A stretch of 64,000 nucleotides of DNA, taken from NCBI RefSeq assembly GCF_030546695.1, contig NZ_JAUOTP010000008.1, positions 168,618 through 232,617 of the forward strand, given 5' to 3'. This stretch comes from Sphingomonas natans. Its GTDB lineage: Bacteria > Pseudomonadota > Alphaproteobacteria > Sphingomonadales > Sphingomonadaceae. Below are positions 26,330 through 35,756 of this stretch, in pieces. Every line of letters starts with the position of its first letter. Positions within the stretch are counted from its first letter, which is position 1. Both the position numbers and the translations under genes were made by a program. A model generated the notes under the pieces. It ran no database searches. It was not told the DNA's origin and worked only from the letters and a program-made list of their open reading frames with translations.

Positions 26330-29089
26330 ATGATGCCGCAAGAGGGGGCGAAGACGGTTGCGGTGCCTGCCACCGCGCTGGAGTCGGTCAAGGCGCTCAT
26401 CGACCGACGGCGCCGGGTCCGCATCTGGTGGGGCGGTGACGACGCGTGGAGCGACGCGGCAGACCCGCAGCCACCCGTTGGCCTTGCCTTTTCGGGCGGC
26501 GGCATTCGCAGCGCAACCTTCTGCCTCGGCCTCATCCAGGGCCTCGCTCAATCGCCGCGCGACGCGCTGTCCAAGATTGACGTGCTGTCGACCGTGTCGG
26601 GCGGCGGCTATGCGGGCGTTTTCCTACGAAGCCTGTTCGTCCCCGCCTCCCGGCGAGGGATCAAGGCGCAGCCGGTCCTGGCCGACGATGCCGTGATCGA
26701 GGCCATTGCCGAGCAATATGCCTTTGCCCGCGCGGCGCTCGCCAGCGCGCCCAACCAGCAGGAATTGTCGTTCCAGGCGCACAATCAGGGGAAGCCGCGC
26801 ACCGTGCGCAACCCCATGTGGTGGCTGCGCGAACATAGTCGCTATCTCGCGCCCAACGGGCCGACCGACTTCAGTTTCGCCATTGCCTATCTCGCGCGGA
26901 ACTGGCTGGCGATGGTCTATCTGTTCGTGCTGGCGTGCACCGCGGTCGCGACGGTGACGGTGGCGGTGGAGGCGGGTCTGCTCGGCTTGCTCGGCTGGGT
27001 GCGTGGCGGTCCTGTCGGGCCGCTTCCGGCGAGCCCGCTGTTCGGGCTCGCGCTGATTCCCATCGTGCAGATCGTGGCGCTGGTGATCGGCTATTGGGGC
27101 ACGCAGGCGATGTCCGCCAACGAGCCGAGCGCGGCCAAGCAGCACCACAATCTCAACCAGACGCTGGGGCGCGTGGCGGTGGCCACCGCTGCGGCGGCCG
27201 TGGTCTTGCTGGTGGCGCTGATCGGGGTGGCATGGTGGTATGCCGAGCCACTCGGCCAGGCGGTCACCCGGCATGTCGGGCGGTTTCTGACAGGCGCGGT
27301 GGTGCTCGGCATCGTCGCCGCTTCGCTTGGCGCGGCGACCGATCGCTACCATGCGGACCAGCTCAAGACGCAAGGGACGATGCTGACGGCCGAATTGCGC
27401 GCGCGTCTCACCAATCGGCTCGCGCGCGCGAACCTGCTGCTCGGTTTGATTGTCGGCGCCGGGCTCATCGACAGCCTCGCGGCCATGCTGAACCGCCTGG
27501 TGGAAGGCGGGGTCAGCCGCACGCTCCTCGCCGGGATGCTGCCCGTCTTTGCTTTCCTCATCAAAAAGCTGCCCGACTGGTTCGGTGGCACGGGCAAATC
27601 CGCCATCAAAAGCTTGGTCAAGCGTTTCGCGACGACGACCGCGCTCGTCTTCGGCCTCGTGCTGTACGGACTGCTCGCAGTGGCTGCGACCGCGCTCGTC
27701 CATCACGCCGCGTGGAGCGACACCATCTGGACGGACCAAGCGAATTGGCCCCGTCTCATCGTGCTTCTGGCGCTGGCGTGGCTGCTGGCGATCGTGTCCG
27801 GCAAAGCCGAGGGGTTCATCAACCTTTCGTCGCTGCACACGCTCTACAGCGCGCGGCTGACGCGCGCCTATCTGGGGGCCGGCAACATCGAGCGGCTCGC
27901 CCTGCCCGATGTGCGCGAGGATGAGCATCCGGTGCGCGGTGGGCATGTGCGCACGCGCGATCCCGTGCCCGTCAACGAGAATCATGCCGGCGACTATATC
28001 CAGCCGCGCGTCTACGGCGAACTCGATCTGCCCGCGCCGATCCATATCATCAATGTGACGATCAACGAGACGCTGGATCTGCGCTCGCAGATCGTCGCGC
28101 GGGATCGCAAGGGAGATATTATGAGCCTGGAGCCGGGCGGCGTGCGGATCGGGCGACAGCTCGCCGACTGGCGCCGGCTGACGAACGATCCGCCCGATCC
28201 CGACCGCAGCCACGCGGAGAATGTCAGCCTGGGCCAGTGGATTGCGATTTCGGGCGCGGCGGCCTCTTCGGCAATGGGGCGGATGACGAGCCTGGGTTTC
28301 GCTTTGGCGTTCACCTTTGCCAATGTGCGGCTCGGCTACTGGTGGTGGGCGCCGCGCATGTGCGAGGATGTGCCGCAGACGCTCGGCTTCAAAGGATGGG
28401 TCGCGCAGAATTTCGCGACGTTCGTTTATCTCGCGAACGAGATGACCTGCCGTTATTCACGCGGCTATGATCGCAAATATCTCACCGACGGCGGCCATTA
28501 TGAGAATAGCGGCGCCTATCCGCTGATCCGCCGGCGTGTGCCGTTCATCATCGTGTCGGACAATGGCGCCGATCCGGACTATGCCTTCGAAGATCTGCAG
28601 ACATTGGTGCGACAGACGCGCATCGATCTCGGCGGCGAGACCATGATTCTCGAAGGCGTCGAGCTGGCCGATCAGCTGGCGATATTGGGCGTGGTCGATG
28701 CGTCGGTCTTCGTCGATCCGGCCGCCGATCCCGACTGGAGGGCCAGCATGATCGACGCCCGGAGCCGGCCGTTCATCTTATTGCTGCGCGTGACACTCGG
28801 CGACGACGTGCTTCATCTGCTGTGGATCAAGCCGCGTCTGCTGCCTGGCATGCCGGCCGATGTGGCGGGCTATGCGGCGACGATGCCGCCTTTTCCGCAG
28901 CAGCCCACCGGCGACCAGTTTTTCGACGAGGCGCAGTGGGAGTCCTATCGGCGGCTGGGCGAGGAGGCGATGCGCCGCTTGCTCGCGGCATGCCCTCGAT
29001 TGCTCGCCGACCCAGTGCCCGTCGGAGGACGCGCCGGCGCGACATCGAAGGGGGATCAGGCGCGACGCGCTCCCGCGGTTCGACGCTGA
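26330..29089 (+). CDS. Membrane-embedded patatin-like phospholipase, 919 residues
   Basis: This is a lipid acyl hydrolase with a split patatin domain. The oxyanion loop SGGGIRSATF (about residues 55-64) and the nucleophile elbow TVSGGGYAG (Ser90) are near the N-terminus. The catalytic Asp is in TDGGHYENSGAYPL (Asp720). Between them lie about 300 residues with roughly five to six membrane helices (about 190-500), so the active site is tethered to the inner membrane. It is about three times longer than a plain patatin. It is the last gene of the tight cytochrome-GMC operon, 15 bases after the GMC stop. The substrate could be membrane phospholipid or an esterified lipid that feeds the oxidases; that link is inference. 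Confidence 0.88.
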   Translation: MMPQEGAKTVAVPATALESVKALIDRRRRVRIWWGGDDAWSDAADPQPPVGLAFSGGGIRSATFCLGLIQGLAQSPRDALSKIDVLSTVSGGGYAGVFLRSLFVPASRRGIKAQPVLADDAVIEAIAEQYAFARAALASAPNQQELSFQAHNQGKPRTVRNPMWWLREHSRYLAPNGPTDFSFAIAYLARNWLAMVYLFVLACTAVATVTVAVEAGLLGLLGWVRGGPVGPLPASPLFGLALIPIVQIVALVIGYWGTQAMSANEPSAAKQHHNLNQTLGRVAVATAAAAVVLLVALIGVAWWYAEPLGQAVTRHVGRFLTGAVVLGIVAASLGAATDRYHADQLKTQGTMLTAELRARLTNRLARANLLLGLIVGAGLIDSLAAMLNRLVEGGVSRTLLAGMLPVFAFLIKKLPDWFGGTGKSAIKSLVKRFATTTALVFGLVLYGLLAVAATALVHHAAWSDTIWTDQANWPRLIVLLALAWLLAIVSGKAEGFINLSSLHTLYSARLTRAYLGAGNIERLALPDVREDEHPVRGGHVRTRDPVPVNENHAGDYIQPRVYGELDLPAPIHIINVTINETLDLRSQIVARDRKGDIMSLEPGGVRIGRQLADWRRLTNDPPDPDRSHAENVSLGQWIAISGAAASSAMGRMTSLGFALAFTFANVRLGYWWWAPRMCEDVPQTLGFKGWVAQNFATFVYLANEMTCRYSRGYDRKYLTDGGHYENSGAYPLIRRRVPFIIVSDNGADPDYAFEDLQTLVRQTRIDLGGETMILEGVELADQLAILGVVDASVFVDPAADPDWRASMIDARSRPFILLLRVTLGDDVLHLLWIKPRLLPGMPADVAGYAATMPPFPQQPTGDQFFDEAQWESYRRLGEEAMRRLLAACPRLLADPVPVGGRAGATSKGDQARRAPAVRR

Positions 29090-29236
29090 GGGGTATGGAT
29101 AGCGTAAGGCCGGCATCGCGTTGCAGCGGGGAGAGCCTCATTGGTGTCGAACGAGACGCGACGGCGCCGCGATAGCCTGCGGACATAGCAATGCCGCTGA
29201 TTGGGGATCGGCGGCGCCGGTACCTCTGCGGCGGGA

Positions 29237-30025
29237 TCAGGCCAAAGTGACCGCCACCCGCGGGCGACGGCGCAGACCGGCACCGACGGCACCGAAGCCC
29301 ATGACCATCATCGCCCACGTCGCGGTCTCGGGGACTGCCGGCGGGGTGTAGCTGACCGTCAGCGACGAAATCTTGAAGCCGTCGTTGCGCGTCGCGAGGA
29401 AGCTTGCGCCCACCAGCCAGACCGATGCGGTCGGCACGGTGCCGGTCAGCACAGCGCTGCCGTCCGACGAATTGCCGGCGATTTCTGTCCAGAGCTTCTC
29501 GGACACGTCCAGCCCGGACAGCGGATACACCGCAGTCCAGTCGGTCCCGATGGCCTTGCCCGTATCCGCCCAATATGCGGCATCGCTGTCGTCGGCGCCT
29601 TTGACGCCCTCAAGATCATAGACGTTGCGATAGATGCTCGTCAGCGACACAGCCTTGTCGAACTGCAGCATGATGAAATCGACATTGCCGATATTGTCGA
29701 TCTGATGGTGGTTGCCCGCTGTGCTTTCGCTCGAGCCGGAGCTGCCATTAAGATAGCCCGTCACGCCGAGGCCGCCGTCCCACAGGCCGAGGCTCGCCGA
29801 CTGGATGTCGTCGAGGTCGGTATTGCCGGCCTTGTCGACCGCCTGCCAGGCGCTGACGCGCACGTTGAGGGTCGTGCCCGCGACGGTCGAGCTGAACACT
29901 TTCGACGACACGGTCGTGTTGTTGCCGGTGGTGTTGAAAACGAAGGATGTTGCCGCAGCAGGGGCGGCGATGGCGATGGCAGCGGCGGTCGCGGCGATCG
30001 CCAGACCCTGGATACGAGACGTCAT
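29237..30025 (-). CDS. PEPxxWA-CTERM surface protein
   Basis: This is an exported 262-residue protein. It has a signal peptide (about residues 1-25, Ala-rich), a Ser/Thr/Asn-rich beta body with WDGGLGVTGYLNG, and a sorting tail VPETATWAMM, hydrophobic helix, then GAGLRRR. The body pattern recalls exosortase-dependent surface proteins of the XDP1 type, but I cannot confirm that. The ATG at 30025 follows a ribosome site aggggtgatga; the frame is open a little further upstream. It converges on the patatin gene. Confidence 0.87.
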   Translation of the reverse strand: MTSRIQGLAIAATAAAIAIAAPAAATSFVFNTTGNNTTVSSKVFSSTVAGTTLNVRVSAWQAVDKAGNTDLDDIQSASLGLWDGGLGVTGYLNGSSGSSESTAGNHHQIDNIGNVDFIMLQFDKAVSLTSIYRNVYDLEGVKGADDSDAAYWADTGKAIGTDWTAVYPLSGLDVSEKLWTEIAGNSSDGSAVLTGTVPTASVWLVGASFLATRNDGFKISSLTVSYTPPAVPETATWAMMVMGFGAVGAGLRRRPRVAVTLA

Positions 30026-31483
30026 CACTTCATCACCCCTGTTATCACACGGTCCCAACGATAGGCTGGGAGCGTCGGCCGCGCCTTTGGGGCGTCAGCT
30101 AACGCTGCGTAAACAGACCTGCGCGTGCGGGGCAAAAGAAAAGATGGTTAACGCGGGATCTATCATCAACATTTGTGCGGAAAGGCTGCGATTGCCGCGG
30201 TCTGCCATCTGGCACCTCAGCGCTCCGGCCGGTCGCGCGCAGGGTTGACGGCGGGCGGAGCGTGTTTGGGGAGAAGGCTTCTTCATGCGCTGGAGGACAG
30301 AGCAAATGCTTTATGCTCCGCGCATGGGGCGGCGACGGAATCGTTAACGTGCGATCGATTTCAGCCTGCGGACAGCACGGCTCCCCTCATATATGCCCCA
30401 GATCTGCAAAAGGACTTCCCTTCGAAGAGCAGTGTGCTTTGCTGTCAGGCGCGAGTCGGTGGCCGCCTGTGTGAGTAGTGTTTATGCCCGGTACCTTACA
30501 GAACTTCGTGATCGTGCAGCGAAGGCGGATCGATCGCGAGATCGCCATTGAAAAGCTCAAAGCGCGGCCCGACGAGCAGCGCATGGAGCGGTTGCGAGAG
30601 TTTCAGCGGGCAGTGGCGTTGGACCTTGTCTTCCAGCGCAGCGCCCGCCCGGAGACGAGCGCGCCCGCAGCGGGCGCGCGATCAGCAGATCCTCCGGTTT
30701 GCGATGCGCCCACCGCGCAGGAACCTGATCCGGTGCGCGAGCGCTGCCAAGCGGCCTGAGGGGTCGCATTGTCACCAATTTGCCCGTCATATGCCGTCGA
30801 TAGATCTGCAGATCCACCACGCGCGATTTCGGCGGCGTCCGCATCCCGTTGAGCGCGGTGAGCATAGTCTCGTGAACAATCGTCCAAGGGTCGCCGCCGA
30901 GGCGGCGGGGCATTCCGCCAGGCTCATGACGGCGGTGAGCAAGCCCAATCCGCGAGGCGCGGCCGAACACAGGCACGAGCCGGTCCGCCGCTCATCCCAA
31001 ATGCCCAAGCGCGCGTCGCGCTGTCGGACGACACAGACTGAACCGCGCATTGCGGTCGCCGCGACGGGGGCGGGCGCTCGCGTTGCCTGATCGGAACGTG
31101 TTGTTTGGCGCATAACATTGAACAGGAGCGCCAAGGTCGGTGATCAGAGGCGAGCGGCCGATAGCGCGGACCTCGGATCCGGATTGCCGGCGGACCGAGC
31201 GGCAGTCCGTGGCATGTCGGGTAGCGTGTCGGCGAAGACGGATGGTGGCGTGTGGCTCAACCGAATCGCGGCGGCTTGTGGATCCAAGACTGGGTGGTCT
31301 CGGTCACAGACTTAAAAAAAACCAAGCTTTCTGGCAATTTTTGGACTCCTCCGCCGCGGCGAGACTTTATATGACAGTGTTCACAGCGAATAACGGCCAT
31401 GAGGCGATTAACACACTGTAAGCCTTGCGCGGGCTGGCGACGTCGCTAGACAGTCACCTAACATTTGTCATGCGGAATAACTT
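30026..31483. other. Mostly non-coding region before mucR-like gene
   Basis: One weak small gene is listed separately at 30484-30759. Frames on both strands between 30760 and 31300 are Arg-rich and unsupported. The AT-rich 180 bases before 31484 probably carry the promoter of the regulator. Confidence 0.45.
30484..30759 (+). CDS. Possible small charged protein, 91 residues
   Basis: From the ATG at 30484. The N-terminal 55 residues look like one long charged helix (VQRRRIDREIAIEKLKARPD, then RMERLREFQRAVALD), and the tail is Pro/Ala/Glu-rich and probably disordered. No ribosome site or family recognised. Confidence 0.35.
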   Translation: MPGTLQNFVIVQRRRIDREIAIEKLKARPDEQRMERLREFQRAVALDLVFQRSARPETSAPAAGARSADPPVCDAPTAQEPDPVRERCQAA

Positions 31484-31957
31484 ATGAGCCAGGATGAGAC
31501 AGGGAGCTTCGAGACACTTCTCGAACTGACAGGCGTGATCGTCGCGGCCTATGTCGCTCATAATCCGATGCAAGCGGGCGACGTGCCGGCGCTGATCGGA
31601 GAGATTCACCGCACGCTGGCCGGTCTGCGGACGGCGCCTGAGGCACCTGCGAGACTTGGCGCGTCACCGGGCGCGGTCAGCGTTCGCAGGTCGCTCGCGG
31701 ACCCGGACCGCATCATCAGCATGATCGACGGCAAAGCCTATCAGATGCTGCGCCGGCATTTGAGCAATAACGGGCATACGCCAGTGAGTTACCGCCAAGC
31801 CTTCAATCTGCCTCATGACTATCCGATGACTGCCCCTGGCTATAGCCAGAAACGGCGCGCGATCGCGCTTGCGATCGGCCTCGGCCAGAAAGCGGAAGCC
31901 GCGCCAGCCGTGCCTAAGCGTCGCACGGGAACGATCAGCGCGTTCGCAAAGGGCTGA
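31484..31957 (+). CDS. MucR/Ros-family transcriptional regulator lacking zinc cysteines
   Basis: This 157-residue protein belongs to the Ros/MucR family, DNA-binding regulators that in rhizobia and relatives control exopolysaccharide and surface genes. The N-terminal half has the typical LLELTGVIVAAYVAHN helix. The DNA-binding half reads ISMIDGKAYQMLRRHLSNN, then LPHDYPMTAPGY and RRAIALAIGLG. In classical Ros the first segment has two Cys ligands; here the protein has no Cys at all. Zinc-free Ros homologues are known in Mesorhizobium, so it may still fold and bind DNA. With an exopolysaccharide locus 12 kb away it is a good candidate regulator of it (inference). Confidence 0.88.
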   Translation: MSQDETGSFETLLELTGVIVAAYVAHNPMQAGDVPALIGEIHRTLAGLRTAPEAPARLGASPGAVSVRRSLADPDRIISMIDGKAYQMLRRHLSNNGHTPVSYRQAFNLPHDYPMTAPGYSQKRRAIALAIGLGQKAEAAPAVPKRRTGTISAFAKG

Positions 31958-32372
31958 CATTTGGCGGCAGATGGGGCCATGCCCTCGGGCGTGTCGGGCA
32001 CCCGCAGGGACAAGGATAGGCGCGCGTCGCGTTCGCGCATCCTGCGTCGGTAGGGGCGGCGGGCGCAAGATAGCCGCGTGCCGCCTCGCCTCGTCGACGG
32101 GCTTGAGCGGATCCGGACCCATCGTCCTGCCATCCTTGCTAGGACAGACGCCAGGTCGCGAGCACCCAAAGTGAAGGCCTTCGGGTTTGCGGCGATCGGG
32201 CGCAACGGTTCGAAGCTTGGCCAGCGGCGAAGATGGGACATCGGTTCGTTCCACAGAAGCTCGATAAAGGTCTCCAGTCTGCGGCCGACGGGCCCGAGGA
32301 ATTGGCCCGCAAAGGCCACGGTCGCTCCTTCCTGGGACGCGGTCGGTTCCGAACCACTCCGCTTAGCGCAGA

Positions 32373-32543
32373 CTATACGAGCAGAGCGACGGGTTTGCCC
32401 TTGAGGATCGACTTCTCGCCCGCACCGGTCACCGATTCGTCGGGCACGGCCTTGCGACGCGCGTTCGTCGCGGCGACATCGTCCTTGGCCTCTTGATCGA
32501 GGCTCTTCTGACGTCGGCGAGCCTGCGGGAACGCGCCGTCCAC
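32373..32543 (-). CDS. Possible small basic protein, 56 residues
   Basis: A short frame from the GTG at 32543. The product contains RRRQKSLDQEAKDDVAATNA and ends GEKSILKGKPVALLV, a balanced charged composition unlike the Arg-rich shadow frames around it. No ribosome site is obvious and no family is recognised. It may be a relic of a longer gene. Confidence 0.3.
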   Translation of the reverse strand: MDGAFPQARRRQKSLDQEAKDDVAATNARRKAVPDESVTGAGEKSILKGKPVALLV

Positions 32544-33202
32544 CGGTTCTCAGGCCGCAGCGGAACGATGCCGAGCGCACGCGTGCCATGTGTTCGCCGG
32601 CGCCTGCCGCTCGACCAAAAGGCAACAGGTCGATCCGATGCAGAACCTGACTTGGGGCCGACATCCTCGTGCATAAACGGAGCAACGTGGGCACAGAGCA
32701 ACTCAGATCTATGATTGTCTCAGAGGATGGGCTGGGACGCGGCTACTCAGGATGGTTAGCAGATGAGCATAGGGACTACCCAGATCGGATAGACTGAGCC
32801 GATGTCAGGCTCGCGACGCAGAATTGCACCTTTCGATCTGGCAGGATCCTGTCTCCATCGCCTTAAGCTGGTTCACCTTTGGAGGCAGAGGCCGGCGTCG
32901 CAACATGTCGGCGGCGGGTTAGCGGAGACGCAAAAATCGTCGGCAGAGCGCCTCTCATCCTTTTGATGAGGGCGGCAGCGCGCATGTGGGTGATGCGCCC
33001 AGAGCGTGCGACGACGACCGACAGGATTCAGCGCCGCCTTTCGCCGCGCCCACGCATCACTAGGGACGCTCGGGCACGATCCGCACGCTGTTTGACGACC
33101 CGCTATGTGCGGCTGGCGCTCTTCACCGCCGACGCGTCGCGACGTGCCCTGCTCTTGCCGGGACGCTGAAGCGCGGTCGTTTGGCCCTGCTCGTTCACGG
33201 TC

Positions 33203-33394
33203 TCACCAGGGTGAATCCAGCCCACATTCTGGGCAAGAATCATTGGTGCCGCTTGGTCGTCCACAGTCGGGGCAGGGTTCGCGCGCGGTGATGCGCGACC
33301 AACGAATTGTCGTCCAGCAAAGGAGGGACAATGCGACGATCAGGATGACGACCAAAAAGGCTCCAACGCCGTCCGCTTGAAGCGCATTCGTCAT
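33203..33394 (-). CDS. Small membrane protein with zinc-ribbon tail, 63 residues
   Basis: One membrane segment (about residues 12-29) is followed by a short basic linker and a C-terminal zinc ribbon, CPDCG...CPECG (four Cys). Such anchored zinc-ribbon minis are common and usually uncharacterised. The intact CxxC pair in an otherwise gene-poor area is the main reason to accept it. No ribosome site is clear, so the start is uncertain. Confidence 0.55.
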   Translation of the reverse strand: MTNALQADGVGAFLVVILIVALSLLCWTTIRWSRITAREPCPDCGRPSGTNDSCPECGLDSPW

Positions 33395-34162
33395 GCGTTT
33401 TCATACCGAATCGGCGTCCGTGAATCCAGCGGTCACCGTGACGGCCAGCCACCACCCACGATGGCGCGATCGGGGCGCACGGGGGAGGCAGCGCTGGCAC
33501 CTGCTCCAGCATGGCCGAGCGAGGCGCGCCTCGCGCTATTACGCTTTGGCGCCGCCTGCGCGCGCGAAGCGGCACGGCCACAATATCTTGCCGTGCCCGC
33601 CTGAAAGCAGGATCTGATCCGACCCGAAGCGTTTGCCGCGCCCCGCAATTTGGTTGGTTACAATGAGGATTTGGCGGTGAAGATGCGGCGTCAGCAAAGG
33701 GCGGACGACCGTGAGACTCGATCCCGACCTCATCCTGGCCGTGGCGACACGCGCACCGCGCTGTCGACCTCGGCGCGCGGGCTGCAGTCTTTTTATGACG
33801 CGACGCACCAAGAAAAGCGGGGTCGTGATGACACACCCTGCTCTGGCCGCCCCCGCGCTTCTCCATAGCCACGTTTCGTCGCTCCATTCTGGGCGGCAAG
33901 GTTCCTCACGTGTCAGCCGTGACAGCATCGATGAAGGGCGTGACAGCACGGGATGTCGCGAAATGCGGCACCCGCGGGGCCCAAAGCCGTCACATGCTAC
34001 GACGCGTCTGATTTGGGGGTACTTCGTTCTGGCGCGGCCAGATCTTGAACACGCGCTCCTCTCGTTCGCGGCAGCATGGCGGGCTTGTGCAACAGGCGCG
34101 CGGCTTTAACGTCATTGCCTCCGGCGCGTCCGCGCGAAGATCGTTACCGGGAGAATTTCAGC

Positions 34163-35257
34163 ATGATCATACCCGTCATCCTTTCGGGCGGGTCGGGAAC
34201 GCGGCTGTGGCCGATGTCGCGCGCGGAGCGTCCCAAGCAGTTGCTGTCTCTGACCGGTGCGGAAACGATGCTGCAGCTCACCGCGCGGCGGACGATGGCG
34301 CGCGTCGGTTTCGCCAGTCCGATCATCGTCGCCAATGCCGCGCATGCCGACGAGATCGAGAGCCAGCTCGCACAGATCGGCATCACCGATGCCCGAATCG
34401 TCCTGGAGCCCGCCGCGCGCAACACCGCGCCCGCCATCGCGCTTGCCGCGCTCGCCGCCCAGCCGTCCGACCTGCTGCTCGTGATGCCGAGCGACCATGT
34501 GATCGACGATGTCGACGCGTTCATGGCCGCCGTCGCCGTCGCCGAGCCGCTCTGCACGCAGGGCTGGTTCGCCACCTTCGGCATCACCCCCGACGCGCCC
34601 GAGACCGGCTATGGCTATATCTGCCGCGGCGACGAGCTCGCCCCCGGCGTCAACAAGGTCGAACGCTTCGTCGAGAAGCCCGATATCGAGACCGCGCGAT
34701 CCTATCTCGCCGCGGGGACGTATAGCTGGAACGGCGGCATCTTCCTGTTTACCGCCGCCGCCTATCTCGGCGCGCTCGGCCGGCTGGAGCCGGCGATGCT
34801 CGCCGCCGCGACCGAGGGCATGGACAAGGCGCGGCGCGAAGGCGGCCGCCTCTATCCCGATCCGCACGCCTTCGGCGCCTCGCCGAGCGAATCGGTCGAT
34901 TATGCGGTGATGGAGAAGGTCGATCGCGTCGCGGTCGTACCCGTCGACATGGGCTGGTCCGATCTCGGCAGCTGGGACGCGCTCCACGCGATCGCGCCGC
35001 GCGACGCCGCCAACAATGCGCATCATGGCGAAGTCGTCGCGATCGACACGTCGGGCTGCCTGATCCGCACCGACGGCCCGCTCGTCGCCGCGGTCGGCAT
35101 CCACGATCTGATTGTGATCGCGACCGGCGATGCGGTGCTGATCCTGCCGCGCGGCTCCAGTCAGGACGTGAAGCGCGCGATCGAGCATTTGAAGCGCGAC
35201 GGCCACGTCACGCTCGATCGCTTCACCACGGTTGCGAAAGATCTGCTCGATGCCTGA
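34163..35257 (+). CDS. manC: Mannose-1-phosphate guanylyltransferase
   Basis: This makes GDP-mannose from mannose-1-phosphate and GTP, a precursor for exopolysaccharide, LPS and other glycans. From the ATG at 34163 the nucleotidyltransferase motif GGSGTRLWPMSRAERPKQ is at about residues 9-26, with ETGYGYI, VEKP and WNGGIFLF further on. The 364 residues cover the pyrophosphorylase domain and the C-terminal helix part, but lack the phosphomannose isomerase domain of bifunctional forms (about 470 residues), so mannose-6-phosphate isomerase must come from elsewhere. Its stop overlaps a truncated aldo/keto reductase. Confidence 0.92.
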   Translation: MIIPVILSGGSGTRLWPMSRAERPKQLLSLTGAETMLQLTARRTMARVGFASPIIVANAAHADEIESQLAQIGITDARIVLEPAARNTAPAIALAALAAQPSDLLLVMPSDHVIDDVDAFMAAVAVAEPLCTQGWFATFGITPDAPETGYGYICRGDELAPGVNKVERFVEKPDIETARSYLAAGTYSWNGGIFLFTAAAYLGALGRLEPAMLAAATEGMDKARREGGRLYPDPHAFGASPSESVDYAVMEKVDRVAVVPVDMGWSDLGSWDALHAIAPRDAANNAHHGEVVAIDTSGCLIRTDGPLVAAVGIHDLIVIATGDAVLILPRGSSQDVKRAIEHLKRDGHVTLDRFTTVAKDLLDA

Positions 35258-35642
35258 GCGGCGCGCGCTCGGCGCGAGCGGGCTCGTCACCGCGCCGCTG
35301 ATGCTCGGCGGAAACGTCTTCGGCTGGACCGCCGACCGCCGGACGAGCTTCGACATCCTTGATGCGTTCGTGGCCGGCGGCGGGATGCTGATCGACACCG
35401 CCGAAGTCTATTCGGCCTGGGTGCCGGGCAATGCCGGCGGCGAGAGCGGGACGATCATCGGCGAATGGCTGAAGGCGCGCGGTCGGCGCGACGACGTGCT
35501 GATCGCGACCAGGTTCGGGATGCGCAAGGGTCCTGGCGGCAAGCGGCCGGATCGCTGTCCTACCGCCGCGGCGGACGCCTCGCGCAAGCGGCGCGGCACC
35601 AATTACAGCCTGCATATGTACGTCGCGAAGCGTGGCAGCTAG
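35250..35642 (+). pseudogene. Truncated aldo/keto reductase
   Basis: The ATG at 35250 overlaps the manC stop, a normal operon junction. The first 90 residues are a good aldo/keto reductase N-terminus (LGGNVFGWTAD, MLIDTAEVYSAW with the catalytic Asp and Tyr). The next part weakly keeps the family pattern (ADASRKRRGTNY) but is degraded, and a stop follows at about residue 130, where full proteins have about 320. The catalytic Lys region is poor (RFG instead of KVG) and the C-terminal two thirds of the barrel are missing. It is almost certainly non-functional. Confidence 0.72.
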
Positions 35643-35756
35643 CGTCCTTGGCGCGGCGAGGTCGACGGACTTGCCCGCTGGCAGACGATCGCCGCGCGGA
35701 GTGACCAGATGCTCGGCGCCCAGCGCAATGACCCGTTTGACGGGCAAGGAGATGCT

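Larger units (their letters stand above)
31958..34162. other. 2.2-kb gene-poor region
   Basis: Two small frames are listed separately (32373-32543 and 33203-33394). The long frames on either strand are Arg/Ser/Pro-rich, overlap each other, and show no domain. The final 100 bases hold the promoter and ribosome site (accgggagaa) of the guanylyltransferase gene. Confidence 0.45.

Noticed and set aside
25016..26551. Long open frame on the minus strand opposite the GMC oxidoreductase (511 codons)
   Set aside because: It is antisense to a gene with clear FAD and active-site motifs, is very rich in Arg/Ala/His, and has no domain; a GC-rich shadow.
26624..28213. Minus-strand open frame opposite the patatin gene (529 codons)
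   Set aside because: His/Arg/Gln-rich shadow of the patatin coding sequence.
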